A DNA stretch of 64,000 bases from Streptomyces katrae (GCF_000717655.1 NZ_JNZY01000023.1:62001-126000), one strand, 5' to 3'; counted from the stretch's first letter, positions 36,727 through 46,556 are shown. Notes: generated from the letters alone by a model not told the origin. A program made the numbers and translations.

Positions 36727-38367
36727 ATGAAACGTCTCGCACGGCTGCTCGCCACCGCCGGACTCCTCGCCGCCGCCCTTCCCGGGCTGGCGACGCCGTC
36801 GGCCTCCGCCGCCTCGACCCCCTCGTACCTGCGACAGACGCCGGCCTGGCACCGCTGCAGCCCCGATCGGCCGGCGGCGTACGAGTGCGCCACCCTCAAG
36901 GTGCCGCTCGACTACCAGCGTCCCGAAGGGCGTACCCTGAACCTCGCCATATCCCGGATGAAGAGCGAGAACCCCGCCAAGCGGCGTGGCGTCCTCCTCC
37001 TCAACCCCGGCGGCCCCGGGACCTCGGGTCTCTACCGGCCGATCCGGACGAATGCCGAGATGCCCGAGGACGTCCGCGACCGCTACGACCTCGTCGGCTT
37101 CGACCCGCGCGGCGTCGGCGAGAGCAGCCCGATCGGCTGTGGTGATCTGAGCGAAGCGGAGGTGGGCGTCGGCGGTGCTTACCGGCCCGAGACCTTCGCC
37201 TCGGACGTGTCCTGGGCGCGCGGAATCGCCGACAAGTGCCGTGCGAAGTCGGGCGATGTGATTCCGTACATCACCACCCGCAACACGGCGCGCGACATGG
37301 ACGTCATCCGCGCCGCACTAGGGGAGCGGACGGTCTCGTACCTTGGCTACTCGTACGGGACGTACCTCGGCGCGGTGTACTCCCAGATGTTCCCGGAGCG
37401 CACCGACCGGTTCGTCCTGGACAGCGGCGTGGACCCGGGGCGCGTCTGGCGCGGCATGATCCAGGCGTGGGGGACCGGAGCCGAGCCCGCCTTCGAGCGG
37501 TGGACGCGGTGGGCGGCGGAGCGCTCGGACGCTTATGGGCTCGGCGCCACGCCCGAGGCGGTGTCGGCCACCTTCTGGGCGCTGGTCGCGCGGGCCGACC
37601 AGGACCCGATCATCCACTACGGGGAGAAGGTGACGGGTGACTACATCAGGGCCGACCCGTTGCTCTTCTTCGATCCCCACGGTGCCTCGGTCGTCGTCAA
37701 GTCCATCAAGGCATCGGCCGACAAGGCGCCCCAGCCGCCGGGTGGCACCGCTCCGGGCGGCATGGCTCCGGGTGGCACCGATCCGGGCGCGAGCGGGAAG
37801 GGCGCCGACAGGAAGGGGCCCGGCGCGCAGTCACCGCTCGGCGGCGTCCGGGCCGCCGGCCCCGGCGTCGACGCGGGAGGGGCGTCGGAAGGTCCGGACG
37901 CCATTCCCGCCAGCAACGTCACCGCCGTGTACTGGGCCGTGGTGTGCGGGGACACGGACAACTGGCCCCGCGATCCGGAGCAGTACGCGCGGGACGCGGC
38001 GCGGGACAAGGTGAAGCACCCGCTCTACGGGGACTTCGCGTCGAACATCAAACCGTGCGCCTTCTGGCAGCGGCCGCTGGAGCCCGCCACGCCCATGAAG
38101 ACCCGGGCCGATGTCCTGACCGTGCAGAACGAGTGGGATCCGATGACCCCGCTCGACACCGGCCAGGGGCTGCACCAAGCGCTCAAGGGGTCACGGATGG
38201 TGCTGGCGCTGGGGGGTGAGGGGCATGGCGTGTATCTCTCCAACCCCACGGCCTGCGCCAACATACCCGTCAACGCGTACCTGTCGACGGGACGGCTGCC
38301 CGCGAAGGACGCGACCTGCCACAACCCGCCGCCCACCCCGGATCCGAAGGGTGCCGGAGCACGCTGA
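36727..38367 (+). CDS. Secreted tripeptidyl-aminopeptidase-like alpha/beta hydrolase
   Basis: A 546-residue serine peptidase of the Streptomyces SlpD/SlpE-Tap family, which removes short peptides from protein N-termini outside the cell. MKRLARLLATAGLLAAALPG and the following Ala-rich stretch form a signal peptide cut at about residue 29. The oxyanion block LLLNPGGPGTSGL is followed by DLVGFDPRGVGESS. The nucleophile elbow YLGYSYGTYLG gives Ser in GYSYG. Asp lies in NEWDPMTP and His in GEGHGVYL. A low-complexity Gly/Pro/Thr insert (PPGGTAPGGMAPGGTDPG) spans about residues 335-390. The ATG at 36727 is chosen because it starts the signal peptide. The gene sits between two copies of a 46-bp repeat. 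Confidence 0.9.
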   Translation: MKRLARLLATAGLLAAALPGLATPSASAASTPSYLRQTPAWHRCSPDRPAAYECATLKVPLDYQRPEGRTLNLAISRMKSENPAKRRGVLLLNPGGPGTSGLYRPIRTNAEMPEDVRDRYDLVGFDPRGVGESSPIGCGDLSEAEVGVGGAYRPETFASDVSWARGIADKCRAKSGDVIPYITTRNTARDMDVIRAALGERTVSYLGYSYGTYLGAVYSQMFPERTDRFVLDSGVDPGRVWRGMIQAWGTGAEPAFERWTRWAAERSDAYGLGATPEAVSATFWALVARADQDPIIHYGEKVTGDYIRADPLLFFDPHGASVVVKSIKASADKAPQPPGGTAPGGMAPGGTDPGASGKGADRKGPGAQSPLGGVRAAGPGVDAGGASEGPDAIPASNVTAVYWAVVCGDTDNWPRDPEQYARDAARDKVKHPLYGDFASNIKPCAFWQRPLEPATPMKTRADVLTVQNEWDPMTPLDTGQGLHQALKGSRMVLALGGEGHGVYLSNPTACANIPVNAYLSTGRLPAKDATCHNPPPTPDPKGAGAR

Positions 38368-38397
38368 CGACAGGGCCCGGCCGCCCGGCCTCGCTGG

Positions 38398-38443
38398 AAT
38401 CGGCTGAGCCCGGTCAAGCGGTCAGCCGCGAACCCTGTCCACA
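38398..38443 (+). repeat. 46-bp direct repeat, right copy
   Basis: The partner of 36429-36474, with mismatches at only two positions (A/G and C/G). It forms the 3' end of the recognisable ligase pseudogene, 31 bp after the peptidase stop codon. Confidence 0.85.
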
Positions 38444-39100
38444 ACAGGCCCTCGACACCGGACACGTCCGTCCACGACTCCAGCCACTCCCGGGCCGTCG
38501 CCAGGTCTGTCGTCATGGGGCAGAGCGTCCACGGGGCCGTCAGGCCGTGATCGGCGAACAGGGCCTCAAGCCGGGCGCGGCTTTCGGCGTAGGGGCGGTT
38601 CAGCTGTTCCTCCCCGTCCAGTTGCAGCACGTCGAACGCAACGAAGTAGGCCGGCCACCGGGCAGCCAAGGTGGGGGCGGTGCGGCCGCGGGCGGCGGCC
38701 CGGCGCTGCACCGCCTGGATCGACAACCGGCCCGCCTCGGGACCCACACCAGCAACTCGCTACCGAGGACCAGCCGCCCGGTGGCTGCTGCTCGGCAGCC
38801 GCGACGAGATCAGGGAACCGGTCTTGGACCAGGGAACCGCGCCGGGTCTGCAACAACACCCGCCCGCCCGGCCCGACCGCGGTGAACAGCAGCACCCAGT
38901 GCCCGTCGAACTCCTGCTCAAACGCCAGAGGACCCAGCACACCGGGACCCGGCACCGACTCCGCAGCCCGGCCCCGGGGGCCAGCCTGGCCCCGCAAGGG
39001 CATGGCCTGGTGAAGGACGCCGTACGGCGGAGCGTGGCAGGGGGGCAGGTGCGACGTGGACCGACGGTGGCCAGTGAGCCGCCGCGACCGACCCACCGGG
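38398..39100 (-). pseudogene. ATP-dependent DNA ligase, decayed copy
   Basis: The minus strand gives the adenylation domain in pieces: FEQEFDGHWVLLFTAVGPGG, then LQTRRGSLVQDRFPDLVAAA, then in a new frame GRLSIQAVQRRAAARGRTAP, WPAYFVAFDVLQLDGEEQLN and VSGVEGLLW. This is the order of the small actinobacterial LigC-type ligases. Where these have a catalytic Lys before DG, this copy reads EFDG. Frameshifts occur near 38720-38770. The C-terminal OB domain is missing. Confidence 0.75.
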
Positions 39101-39102
39101 CA

Positions 39103-39830
39103 TCAGGGTCCGTCGCACGTGGCATGCGGTGGTGTTCCCGGCGGCAGGTAGACCGAGCGTTCCTGCGTGGTCAAGTCGCGGCCTATGGCATGACAGATCT
39201 TGCTGATAGCTGCGGTGGGGGTCGGCAAGGCCAGGTTCCAAAGGCGTACGGTCTGGTCTCTGCTGGCGGTGACCACAGTGCGGCCGTCAGGGCTGAAGGC
39301 TACGGAGAGCACGGTGTCGGTGTGCCCGGCGAGCCTGGCAAGCATCGCGCCAACGGCTGGGTCCAATGTTGTCCGTGTCCCACAGCCGTACTGTGCCGTC
39401 CTCACCGCCGGTTGCCAGGACGCGCCCGTCCGGGCTGAACACCGCCGACACGACAGCGCCGGTATGACCGGACAGGCTCCCGCGACTACGACCCGTCAAC
39501 GGGTCCAACAGGTGAACCGTCCAGTCCTCACCACCGGTTGCCAGAATGCGCCCATCCGGGCTGAAGACCAGAGCGTGCACCTTGCCGTTGAATCCGGGCA
39601 GGTTTCTACGCCCGTCGCCGGTGGACGCGTCCCACAACTCCACTCCGCGGGCAGCGCTGCCGGTGGCCAGAGTGCTGCCGTCCGGACTGAAAGCCAAGGC
39701 TGCCGCCCCGCCGTTGTACCCGGCCAGACTTGTGCGGAGGCGGCCGGTGGACGCGTCCCATAGCTTTACCCCAGTATCGTCGTTGCTCGCGGCGTCGCGC
39801 TGGGCACGTGGGGCGGACCTACCGGGATGA
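39103..39830 (-). pseudogene. WD40-repeat protein, C-terminal remnant
   Basis: The minus strand carries about four WD40 blades ([80 protein letters not shown]) and a helical C-terminal cap ([20 protein letters not shown]). The last blade is in a different frame from the first three, with the shift near 39365. The N-terminal effector domain is missing. In Streptomyces such propellers often end kinases or STAND NTPases. Confidence 0.75.
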
Positions 39831-40526
39831 CGGTCGTCGTGGTCTCGGCCGCCGCCCCAGTGGCATGTGCCACAGTCTCCAAACGCCGCCAGCGGGGGCT
39901 TGCCCAGGGTCACCTTGCGCTTGCCCACACTGTCGCCGGGAGGCTTGCCCGGGGCGGAAGCGCGAGCGCCAGCCGCGGGCCTTCTCGGCATTCTCGGCGG
40001 CCTCCTGCTCCATGCGGTCGCGCTCGGCCTGGTCTGCTGCCCGCGACCCTCTTGTCCTCGCACGGCTCGCAGCGTCGGGTGCCACCGGTGGCCCGGATCC
40101 GGGGACAGCTGGGTGTTCTCCCATCGGTCGGTGTCGAACTTCGTCCCGCAGCCGGCGCAGGCAGGGCGGGCGGCCTCGCGCTCGGCCTTCTTCTGCTCGG
40201 CTGCGCGGCGCAGCTGCTCCTGGTACTCCGCCTGCTGCGCCTCCATCCGCTCCGCTCGGCGGGCGAGGACAGCGTCCCGGCGGGGGTTGCCGATCGCGTC
40301 GCGCAGCGGCTGCATGGGGGTGCGGCCGAAGGCGAGGGAAGACCGGGCCGTTCGGGCGGTGGGCGCGCAGGTTGCGCAGGCCGGTCGCGATGATCGGGAT
40401 CTTCCTGTCATAGCTGCTGAACCCGTCGGCCGGCTTCCCCGCCCACAGCGGCCGGGACAGCTCCTGCAGCCGCGGGACGGTGCGGTTGGGGGCGCGGGCG
40501 CCGATGTGGTTGAAGACGATCAGCAT
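39831..40526 (-). pseudogene. Unknown protein with CxxC finger, frameshifted
   Basis: From ATG 40526 the minus strand reads MLIVFNHIGARAPNRTVPRL. After a shift it continues FGRTPMQPLRDAIGNPRRDA, then a Glu/Arg/Gln-rich helix and ACAGCGTKFDTDRWENTQL, a CxxC pair that would need a second pair downstream. Further shifts follow. I recognise no family. Its 5' end overlaps the start region of the divergent MerR-DnaN gene. Confidence 0.45.
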
Positions 40527-41571
40527 CAGCGCCTTCGCGCGGCGAGTGGGTCTCGCTCCGAGCGCCCTGCGTTTCTACGACGACTGCCGCGTTCTGCGGC
40601 CGGCGTGGGTTGACGGGACGACCGGATACCGCTTCTACAGCCCTGCTCAGGAGGCCCGTGCCGCTCTCCTGCGCAGTCTGCGAGAGGCGGGACTGCCGCT
40701 GGCCGAGGTCACCGTGGTGCTCGACGGGCCCGAGCGCGAGGGCCGCGAGGTGCTGGAGCGGCACCTCGAGAAGGTGCGGGACCAGGCTCAGACCGCTAGG
40801 GCCGCCATCGCGGTGGCTCTGCGTTCCCTCTCGACCGCCGACAGTACGACGGAAGCGCGAATCGGCGGCGTGGAGTTGGCCAGTGCAGTACGCCAGGTGG
40901 TGCCGGCCGCGGCCTCCGACGTGGAACTCCCCGCGCTGGGTTGCGTCCTCATCGAGATGGAGGACGGCGAGGTTCGTCTGGTCGCTACCGATCGCTATCG
41001 CCTGTCGATGCGCGTCCTGAGGCCGGCGGCACTCGATGGAGGGCCCCGCCGCCTGCTGGTGCACGCGACTGACCTGATCGAGTTCGGGCAATGGGCGGCG
41101 CGAGTCCGCCAGGTCACCATCCAGGTCGGACCGGACGGCGCCCGCGCACGCAGTACGTCAGAGTCCCGTGCCCTGGTGACGACCGATGACCTGTTCCCTG
41201 CCTACCGCGAGATGCTCTCGGCTCTGGCTCCGCCCGAATACCGCGTGGTCGTGGATCGCCTGGCCCTTCACGATGCGGTCAACAGCCGTGCAGACGCTCC
41301 ACGCATCGCTCTGAGCTTCGCCGGCGACGAGCTGATCGTCTCTCTCGCCGATCACTCCAACGCCGTCACCCTGCCTGCAGTCTGCCATGAAGACCTGCCC
41401 CAGCGGATCGGGTTCGACCCGAGCGTCCTGGCTTCCGCCCTGGAGGCCAGTGTCGGGCCCGACGTTCTGCTGGAGATCTCCGCCGTAGATCAGCCTGTCG
41501 TAGTACGTTCCGCAGACCAGGGCAGCTTCACCACGCTGGTCATGCCCGTCTCCCTCAACACCTCCAGCTGA
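40504..41571 (+). CDS. MerR regulator fused to DnaN-like sliding-clamp domain
   Basis: A 355-residue fusion. Residues about 8-75 are a MerR helix-turn-helix (ISAFARRVGLAPSALRFYDD, then RPAWVDGTTGYRFYSPAQEA). A helical linker follows. From about 115 to the end it resembles DNA polymerase III beta: VELASAVRQVVPAAASDVEL with LVATDRYRLSMRVL, then LVTTDDLFPAYREMLSAL. Only about two of the three clamp domains are covered. A clamp fold tied to a DNA-binding head suggests a regulator with a borrowed clamp fold, or a clamp mimic. The ATG at 40504 gives a normal MerR N-terminus; GTG 40480 is possible. The TPR gene follows 40 bp later. Confidence 0.82.
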   Translation: MWLKTISISAFARRVGLAPSALRFYDDCRVLRPAWVDGTTGYRFYSPAQEARAALLRSLREAGLPLAEVTVVLDGPEREGREVLERHLEKVRDQAQTARAAIAVALRSLSTADSTTEARIGGVELASAVRQVVPAAASDVELPALGCVLIEMEDGEVRLVATDRYRLSMRVLRPAALDGGPRRLLVHATDLIEFGQWAARVRQVTIQVGPDGARARSTSESRALVTTDDLFPAYREMLSALAPPEYRVVVDRLALHDAVNSRADAPRIALSFAGDELIVSLADHSNAVTLPAVCHEDLPQRIGFDPSVLASALEASVGPDVLLEISAVDQPVVVRSADQGSFTTLVMPVSLNTSS

Positions 41572-41611
41572 TTCTTCCTCAACCCCGCACCCTCATCACC
41601 CCAGGAGAACC

Positions 41612-42265
41612 GTGACCGAGCCCCAGAACATCGTCGTGCAGCTGTGCGTGCAGGGTATGCAGGCCGAGACCGAAGGACGAGATGCCCGAGCACGGGACCT
41701 GTTCCTTCAAGCGTGGGAAGCGGCCGAGGACGACTACGACGCCTGCATCGCCGCCCACTACCTCGCCCGGCACCAGCCCACCCCGCAGGAGACCCTGCGC
41801 TGGAACCAGGAGTGCCTGAACCGGGCCGACAAGGTCGGCGACGACCGTGTCCGCGGCTTCTACGCCTCACTTCACGGCAACATGGCCCGCGCCCACCGGG
41901 ACCTGGGCCAGATCGACCTGGCCCGCGAACACTTCGAGTACGCAGCGAAGCACATCGACGACGTCCCAGCAGGCCCGCACCAGCAATGGCTCCGCTACCG
42001 CATCGCCGCAGGACTGCGCGCCACCGCCCCGGCCGCACCACAGCAGCACGAAGACCCGGTCGGCGAACTCCTCGCCAAGCTCTGCGCACGCACGGACCTC
42101 GAAGCCCTGAGCCTGCTGCTGCCTCCGTACATGGGCAGCCTCGGCACACCCGATGACGAGGAGAGCATCACCACCGCCCTGCGCATGCTCCATGCCGAGC
42201 GTCGCCTTCCTGACGACGAGCAGGCCGCCCTCAGCCACGCGATCAAGGTCCGGTCCGCCGCGTGA
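41612..42265 (+). CDS. TPR-like hypothetical protein
   Basis: A 217-residue all-helical protein. Helical pairs such as DLFLQAWEAAEDDYDACIAA and HGNMARAHRDLGQIDLAREH with FEYAAKHIDD look like two to three tetratricopeptide repeats. AGGAG (41603-41607) lies 4 nt before the GTG start. It follows the MerR-DnaN gene closely on the same strand, so the two probably form an operon, and it may be a protein-binding partner of the fusion. No enzymatic motif is present. Confidence 0.7.
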   Translation: MTEPQNIVVQLCVQGMQAETEGRDARARDLFLQAWEAAEDDYDACIAAHYLARHQPTPQETLRWNQECLNRADKVGDDRVRGFYASLHGNMARAHRDLGQIDLAREHFEYAAKHIDDVPAGPHQQWLRYRIAAGLRATAPAAPQQHEDPVGELLAKLCARTDLEALSLLLPPYMGSLGTPDDEESITTALRMLHAERRLPDDEQAALSHAIKVRSAA

Positions 42266-42422
42266 GCGCCCCCGAACCCCGGTGACACACGAGACACGCG
42301 TGTAGACCAGCGGCCGCCTTCCTGGGAGCCGCCGAACCTTCAACGATGTGGAGGGAAGAGCGGGGGACAGTCGAAATCATTCAGGCTGATCAGCCTGCCG
42401 CAGGATTCCGGGGACCAGATAC

Positions 42423-43625
42423 GTGGCCATACGCGCTGCCGTGGCGGTGGTGCTGACCGCCGCCGAGCGCCACCGGCTGAAGAAGATGACTTACGGGCAC
42501 AAGTCTCCGCACCAAGCCCGGCAGCGCGCCGCAGTCGTCCTCGTTGCGGCACGTGGCCGGGGTAATGCCAGGATCGCAGCCGAGATCCACTGCACGTGGA
42601 CCCGGTCCGGACCTGGCGCGGCCGGTTTGCCCACGGCGGGCTGCCGGCGCTGTCCGACCGCCGACGCTCCGGGCGCCCCGCCCGTTTCACCCCCGTGCAG
42701 GTCGCCGAGGCCACGGCACTGGCCTGCCAGCTGCCCGCCGAGACCGGCGTGCCGCTGTCGCGCTGGTCCTGCCAGGAGCTGACCGCCGAGCTGACCGCGC
42801 ACGGGATCACCGAAACCGTCTCCGCGTCCACGGTGCGCCGCTGTCTGCGCGAGGACGCGCTCAAGCCCTGGCAGTACCGGTCCTGGATCTTCATCCGCGA
42901 CCCGGACTTCCCGCCCAAGGCCCAACGTGTCCTGGACCTTTACGCCCGCACGTTCGAGGGTGTCCCGCTGTGCGAGGACGAGTACGTCATCTCCAGCGAC
43001 GAGAGGACCTCCGTCCAGGCCCGCTGCCGCTGCCAGCCGACCCTGGACCCGGCCCGGGCCCGGGCGATGCGCGTCAACCAGGAGTACGGCCGCGGCGGTG
43101 CGCTGGCGCCTAGCTGGCCGCATACGACGTCCACCGCGCGAGGGTCTTCGGCCGCTGTAAGCCGAAGACCGGCATCGTCCCCTTCATGGCCCTGGTCACC
43201 CAGGTCATGACCGCCGAGCCCTACGCGAGTGCCAGACGCGTCTTCTGGATCGTCGACAACCGTTCCTCCCACCGGGGAAGAAGGCCATCGGCCGTCTGAA
43301 CAAGGCGTTTCCGAACGCGGTCATGGTCCACACCCCCGTACACGCTTCCTGGACCAATCAAATCGAGATCCTCTTCTCGATCGTCCAGCGCAAGGTCGTC
43401 CAACCCAACGACCTTCCCGGACCTGACCCAGGTCCGGGACCGGCTCCGAGCGTTCGAAGACCGCCACAACGCCACGGCACAGCCGTTCCAGTGGAGGTTC
43501 ACCACCTCCACCCTGGACGATCTGCTGGCCAGGCTCGACCGACACACCTGCCGACCGACAAGAAGAATCCTCCGTCGCGCTGGGAGCGTGATCAACCCCC
43601 CAAGGACTTACGAAGCCGACCACTA
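42423..43625 (+). pseudogene. IS630-family transposase (second type), decayed
   Basis: Ordered pieces in several frames include the N-terminal HTH (LTAAERHRLKKMTYGHKSPH), VRTWRGRFAHGGLPALSDRR, the DDE core start EDEYVISSDERTSVQARCRC, RVFWIVDN, then AVMVHTPVHASWTNQIEILF with SIVQRKVVQPND, and FEDRHNATAQPFQWRFTT. At least four frameshifts are needed (near 42600, 43110, 43260 and 43420). The sequence differs from the IS630 relic at 30 kb. Confidence 0.85.
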
Positions 43626-44144
43626 AGGACGCGCTTCGCGCGCGGCGAGACCGATCAGCCCTTGCTCCTGGTAGCGGCGTCGGCGGTGGGCGACTGTACT
43701 GAGTGTCGCCGGGTGCTGGCGCCCGTCAGCTCGGCGGCAGTCCCGCTTGAGCCACGACTCCTAGCTGACGTGATCGGCCATCATCACCGCGTAGTGTCAG
43801 GCCGCGAAGCTCCCCGCCTTTCGCCCAGCCATGCCCAACGGCAGCCGAAGACGTTCTCCAGAACTCAGAGAGCCCAGGGCCTTGTAGAGGCCTACCGGCA
43901 GCTGACCAGCGCGAATGACAGGTATGCGGCCCATACCGGACGAGCCACGTCGCCACCTCCTCAGTTGCCCCTCGTCCTTCCAGCTGGCGGCTTCCGGCCG
44001 GTTGTGACTGAGCGCGCCAGTTGGCCCGTGTGGCCGACAAGCGCGCTCAGACACGGTCGCCACGCCTGTACAGTGCCGGCCGCCGAAGGGGCCGAGCGTT
44101 GCCGTAGGTGGTTGTGCGGGTGGCCGACCGGCCAGCCCGAGTCG
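43626..44144. other. Gap with palindromic repeat
   Basis: No gene is recognised. It contains the first copy of a nested palindromic repeat at 44008-44050. Confidence 0.5.
44008..44050. repeat. Nested palindromic repeat, copy 1
   Basis: Outer arms CTGAGCGCG (44008-44016) and CGCGCTCAG (44042-44050) are perfectly complementary. Inner TTGGCC and GGCC extend the structure. Related elements lie at 45189-45243 and 52581-52622. Confidence 0.7.
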
Positions 44145-44492
44145 TCAGGCGGGGAGGAAGAACCCGGTCACGTCGGCGAGGAGGCCGTCCCGGTGCACGG
44201 CGCTGCTGACGCCCGTCATGAAGGTCTCGCCGTCCGGGCCGACTTGGGTCCAGCGGGCCAGTGACCTGTCGTGGTGGTCAAGGACCTCGTCGATGCGGAA
44301 GCGGTGTCCGGGAAACGCCCCGGCGAAGCCGTTCATGTACGCGTCCAGTTCGGCCAGGCCACCGACCTCGGTTCCCGGGTCCCGGTAGGTGACCTCGTCG
44401 ACCGCGACCGCGCCGAGCGCGGTCAGCCGTATCGAGGGGTCGGCCGACCAGCACGCGGCGTAGTCGTTCCAGAGCTGCTGTTGGTCACTCAT
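44145..44492 (-). CDS. SnoaL/NTF2-like protein
   Basis: A 115-residue protein of the NTF2-like fold: WNDYAACWSADPSIRLTALG, then VTYRDPGTEVGGLAELDAYM, FPGHRFRIDEVLDHHDRSLA and RWTQVGPDG. These match SnoaL-like domains, small cone-shaped cages that act as isomerases, hydroxylase helpers or binding proteins. Its ATG overlaps the TetR stop by 4 nt (ATGA), so the two are translated together and the TetR protein probably controls this gene. The substrate is unknown. Confidence 0.85.
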   Translation of the reverse strand: MSDQQQLWNDYAACWSADPSIRLTALGAVAVDEVTYRDPGTEVGGLAELDAYMNGFAGAFPGHRFRIDEVLDHHDRSLARWTQVGPDGETFMTGVSSAVHRDGLLADVTGFFLPA

Positions 44493-45109
44493 CGCTGTTC
44501 CTCTTCGTGGGCTTGCTTGGCTTGCCTGGCACCGATCGATGCCATGGCTCCATCAGTGATGGTGTGCAGTTTGGCGGCGCCCGTACCGGACCGGACGAGC
44601 ACCAGGAGGCCCTGGTAGAGCGCCAAGAGCTGGGCGGCTGACTCCTCGACGTCGAGTTCCGCGGGCAGTAGCCGCTGGGCTCGGGCGCGCCTCAGCGCGT
44701 CGGCGAAGCCGGACTCGATCGTCTCCAGCCCCCGGCGCACGCCCGGCGTCGCCTGCGGGACGGTGAACGACTCCACCGCGGTGTTGGTGAGCAGGCACCC
44801 CGGATCGGGTTCAGGGCCGACGCCGGTGTCGAACGCCGAGGTGAAGAACGAGCGGATGCCGGCCACGGGATCTTCCGTGTCCTGCAGGTGAACGCGAACC
44901 CTGCCTTCCACCACTCGCTCGTTGTAGGCGTCCAGCGCGGCACTGAACAGGCCTTCCTTGCTGTGGAACGCCCGGTACAGGCTGCCCGGGTGCATTCCGG
45001 TCGCCTCTTCGAGGTCGCGCAGCGAGGCGCCGAGGTACCCACGACGACGGAACAGACGCATGGCGGAGGCCAGCACCTCGTCCTGGTCCCAGACCTGTTT
45101 GCGACCCAT
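44489..45109 (-). CDS. TetR-family repressor
   Basis: A 206-residue regulator. The N-terminal HTH reads VLASAMRLFRRRGYLGASLR, then DLEEATGMHPGSLYRAFHSK. The helical C-terminal domain contains FFTSAFDTGVGPEPDPGCLL with NTAVE, a common block of AcrR-type TetR proteins. AAAGGAGG precedes ATG 45109, which is preferred to the TTG three bases upstream. It is coupled to the NTF2-like gene. A GAACGATCGCTC palindrome just upstream is the likely autoregulatory operator. Confidence 0.88.
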   Translation of the reverse strand: MGRKQVWDQDEVLASAMRLFRRRGYLGASLRDLEEATGMHPGSLYRAFHSKEGLFSAALDAYNERVVEGRVRVHLQDTEDPVAGIRSFFTSAFDTGVGPEPDPGCLLTNTAVESFTVPQATPGVRRGLETIESGFADALRRARAQRLLPAELDVEESAAQLLALYQGLLVLVRSGTGAAKLHTITDGAMASIGARQAKQAHEEEQR

Positions 45110-45127
45110 CAACGCCCTCCTTTAGTT

Positions 45128-45139
45128 GAACGATCGCTC
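45128..45139. promoter_or_regulatory. Probable TetR operator
   Basis: GAACGATCGCTC is a near-perfect palindrome centred on CGATCG, 19 nt upstream of the TetR start codon. This is a typical spot for an autorepression site. Confidence 0.45.
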
Positions 45140-45188
45140 ACAAACTAGCATGCCAATGCCCCGTGCGGGCCGCCCGACTGCTGCCGCG

Positions 45189-45243
45189 GGCTGAGCAGGG
45201 CGGGCCAACTGAGCCGCTCACCGGCCAAGTGAAGTGCTCAGCC
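45189..45243. repeat. Nested palindromic repeat, copy 3
   Basis: GGCTGAGCA (45189-45197) and TGCTCAGCC (45235-45243) are perfect inverted arms. The interior holds GGGCCAACTGAGCC and CCGGCCAAGT blocks related to copies at 44008 and 52581. Confidence 0.6.
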
Positions 45244-45359
45244 CCGCCAACACGTAAGGTGCGCCGTAGTCGGCCGCTGAGCACTTCGGCCGCCAATCGC
45301 CTGCGCCGCCTTCAGGGGACGGCCGTTACGTCTCGAGCCGCTGCTGAAGCGGCGGGGGC

Positions 45360-46556
45360 TCACGCCGCCACGGGCACCGGTTCCCGGCGCCACGGCCTGA
45401 GCAGGACGACGGTCAGCGCGGCGACCGCGCTCAGGCACAGGAACACCGGCCGGATACCGGCCATCGATGCCATCAGCCCTCCGAGTGTCGCACCGAGGGG
45501 CGCCGACCCGATCCCGACGAACTGGAACGCGGAATTGACGCGGCCGAGGAGCTCGTTCGACACGGATCTCTGCCGCATGGAGATGACCTTCACCCCGAAG
45601 AGCGTGCCCACCGCGCTGCCTGCGGTCATCAGCAGCGCGATGATCCACACGTTGTCCGAGAGGCCGGGCGCCGCGATGGTGGTGAGCAGTCCCCCGACAC
45701 CAACCGCCACCGCGTGGGGCTCCCCGAGCAACCGGGAAACCCGGGCAGCGACCGCACTGCCGATCACCGACCCGATACCCAGGGCGGACAGCAGCAATCC
45801 GTACTCACCCGTGGTGAGCTGGAGCGGACCGGGACTCACCGCGTACGTGACCAGCAGTGCGGCATTGGCACCCGACGCGAAGTTCATGACACCCACCGAC
45901 AGCGCGGCGCGACGCAGCCAGGAATCGCTGGTGACGGCCGACACCCCGATGCGCAATTCCCGCCAGATCTGCCGCGGAGACCAGGGCTCCGCGGAGTCCT
46001 GGTCGCTGTCGGGAGTGGTCGGGACCGACAGTCCGGCGATCAGGCAGCAGGCGCAGATGAGCCCGATCACGGCGGCCTGCGTCCACCCGAACAGAAGTCC
46101 GGCCACCGCTGGCCCCACCAGCGTATTCGCGACCACCTGGGATACGGATATCCGACCGTAAGCGCTTTCCAGCTGCTCGTCCTTGACCACCTGGGAGACC
46201 GCGCTCTGCGAACTCAAGTCGGCCGCCACCTCGGCGACCCCGTACACCAGGGCCAGCGCGATCAGCAGTGCGACGCTCGCCAGGGCGGCGACCGTCATGG
46301 CCAGGAGGGCGAAGGTCGCGAGCACGCGTATCGCGTTCGCCGCGCGGATGATGGTGGACCGGTTCAGCCGGTCGACGAAGACACCGATGAGCAGGCTTGC
46401 GAACAACCACGGCAGGTAGCTCGACGCGACAACGAGAGACACCTCGAAGCCGGAGGCACCCCAGGCCAGGGCCAGGAGCGGCAGCAGGACTCGTAGCAGC
46501 CCGTCCCCGAAGTTCGAGGACGCGGTGGATACCCAGAGGCGGTAAAACTTGATCAC
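45360..46556 (-). CDS. MFS exporter (DHA3/MefA-like)
   Basis: A 398-residue transporter with about 12 hydrophobic segments. FGDGLLRVLLPLLALAWG at the N-terminus and IGVFVDRLNRSTIIRAAN (motif A variant) fit the DHA3 branch that includes macrolide efflux proteins such as MefA. A GRVNSAFQFVGIGSAPLGAT block in the second half is also typical. The GTG at 46556 (MIKFYRLWVS) is chosen because it gives the normal short cytoplasmic N-terminus; the ribosome site is weak (GAGAGAG). It follows an open frame of unknown function on the same strand. Substrate unknown. Confidence 0.85.
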   Translation of the reverse strand: MIKFYRLWVSTASSNFGDGLLRVLLPLLALAWGASGFEVSLVVASSYLPWLFASLLIGVFVDRLNRSTIIRAANAIRVLATFALLAMTVAALASVALLIALALVYGVAEVAADLSSQSAVSQVVKDEQLESAYGRISVSQVVANTLVGPAVAGLLFGWTQAAVIGLICACCLIAGLSVPTTPDSDQDSAEPWSPRQIWRELRIGVSAVTSDSWLRRAALSVGVMNFASGANAALLVTYAVSPGPLQLTTGEYGLLLSALGIGSVIGSAVAARVSRLLGEPHAVAVGVGGLLTTIAAPGLSDNVWIIALLMTAGSAVGTLFGVKVISMRQRSVSNELLGRVNSAFQFVGIGSAPLGATLGGLMASMAGIRPVFLCLSAVAALTVVLLRPWRREPVPVAA

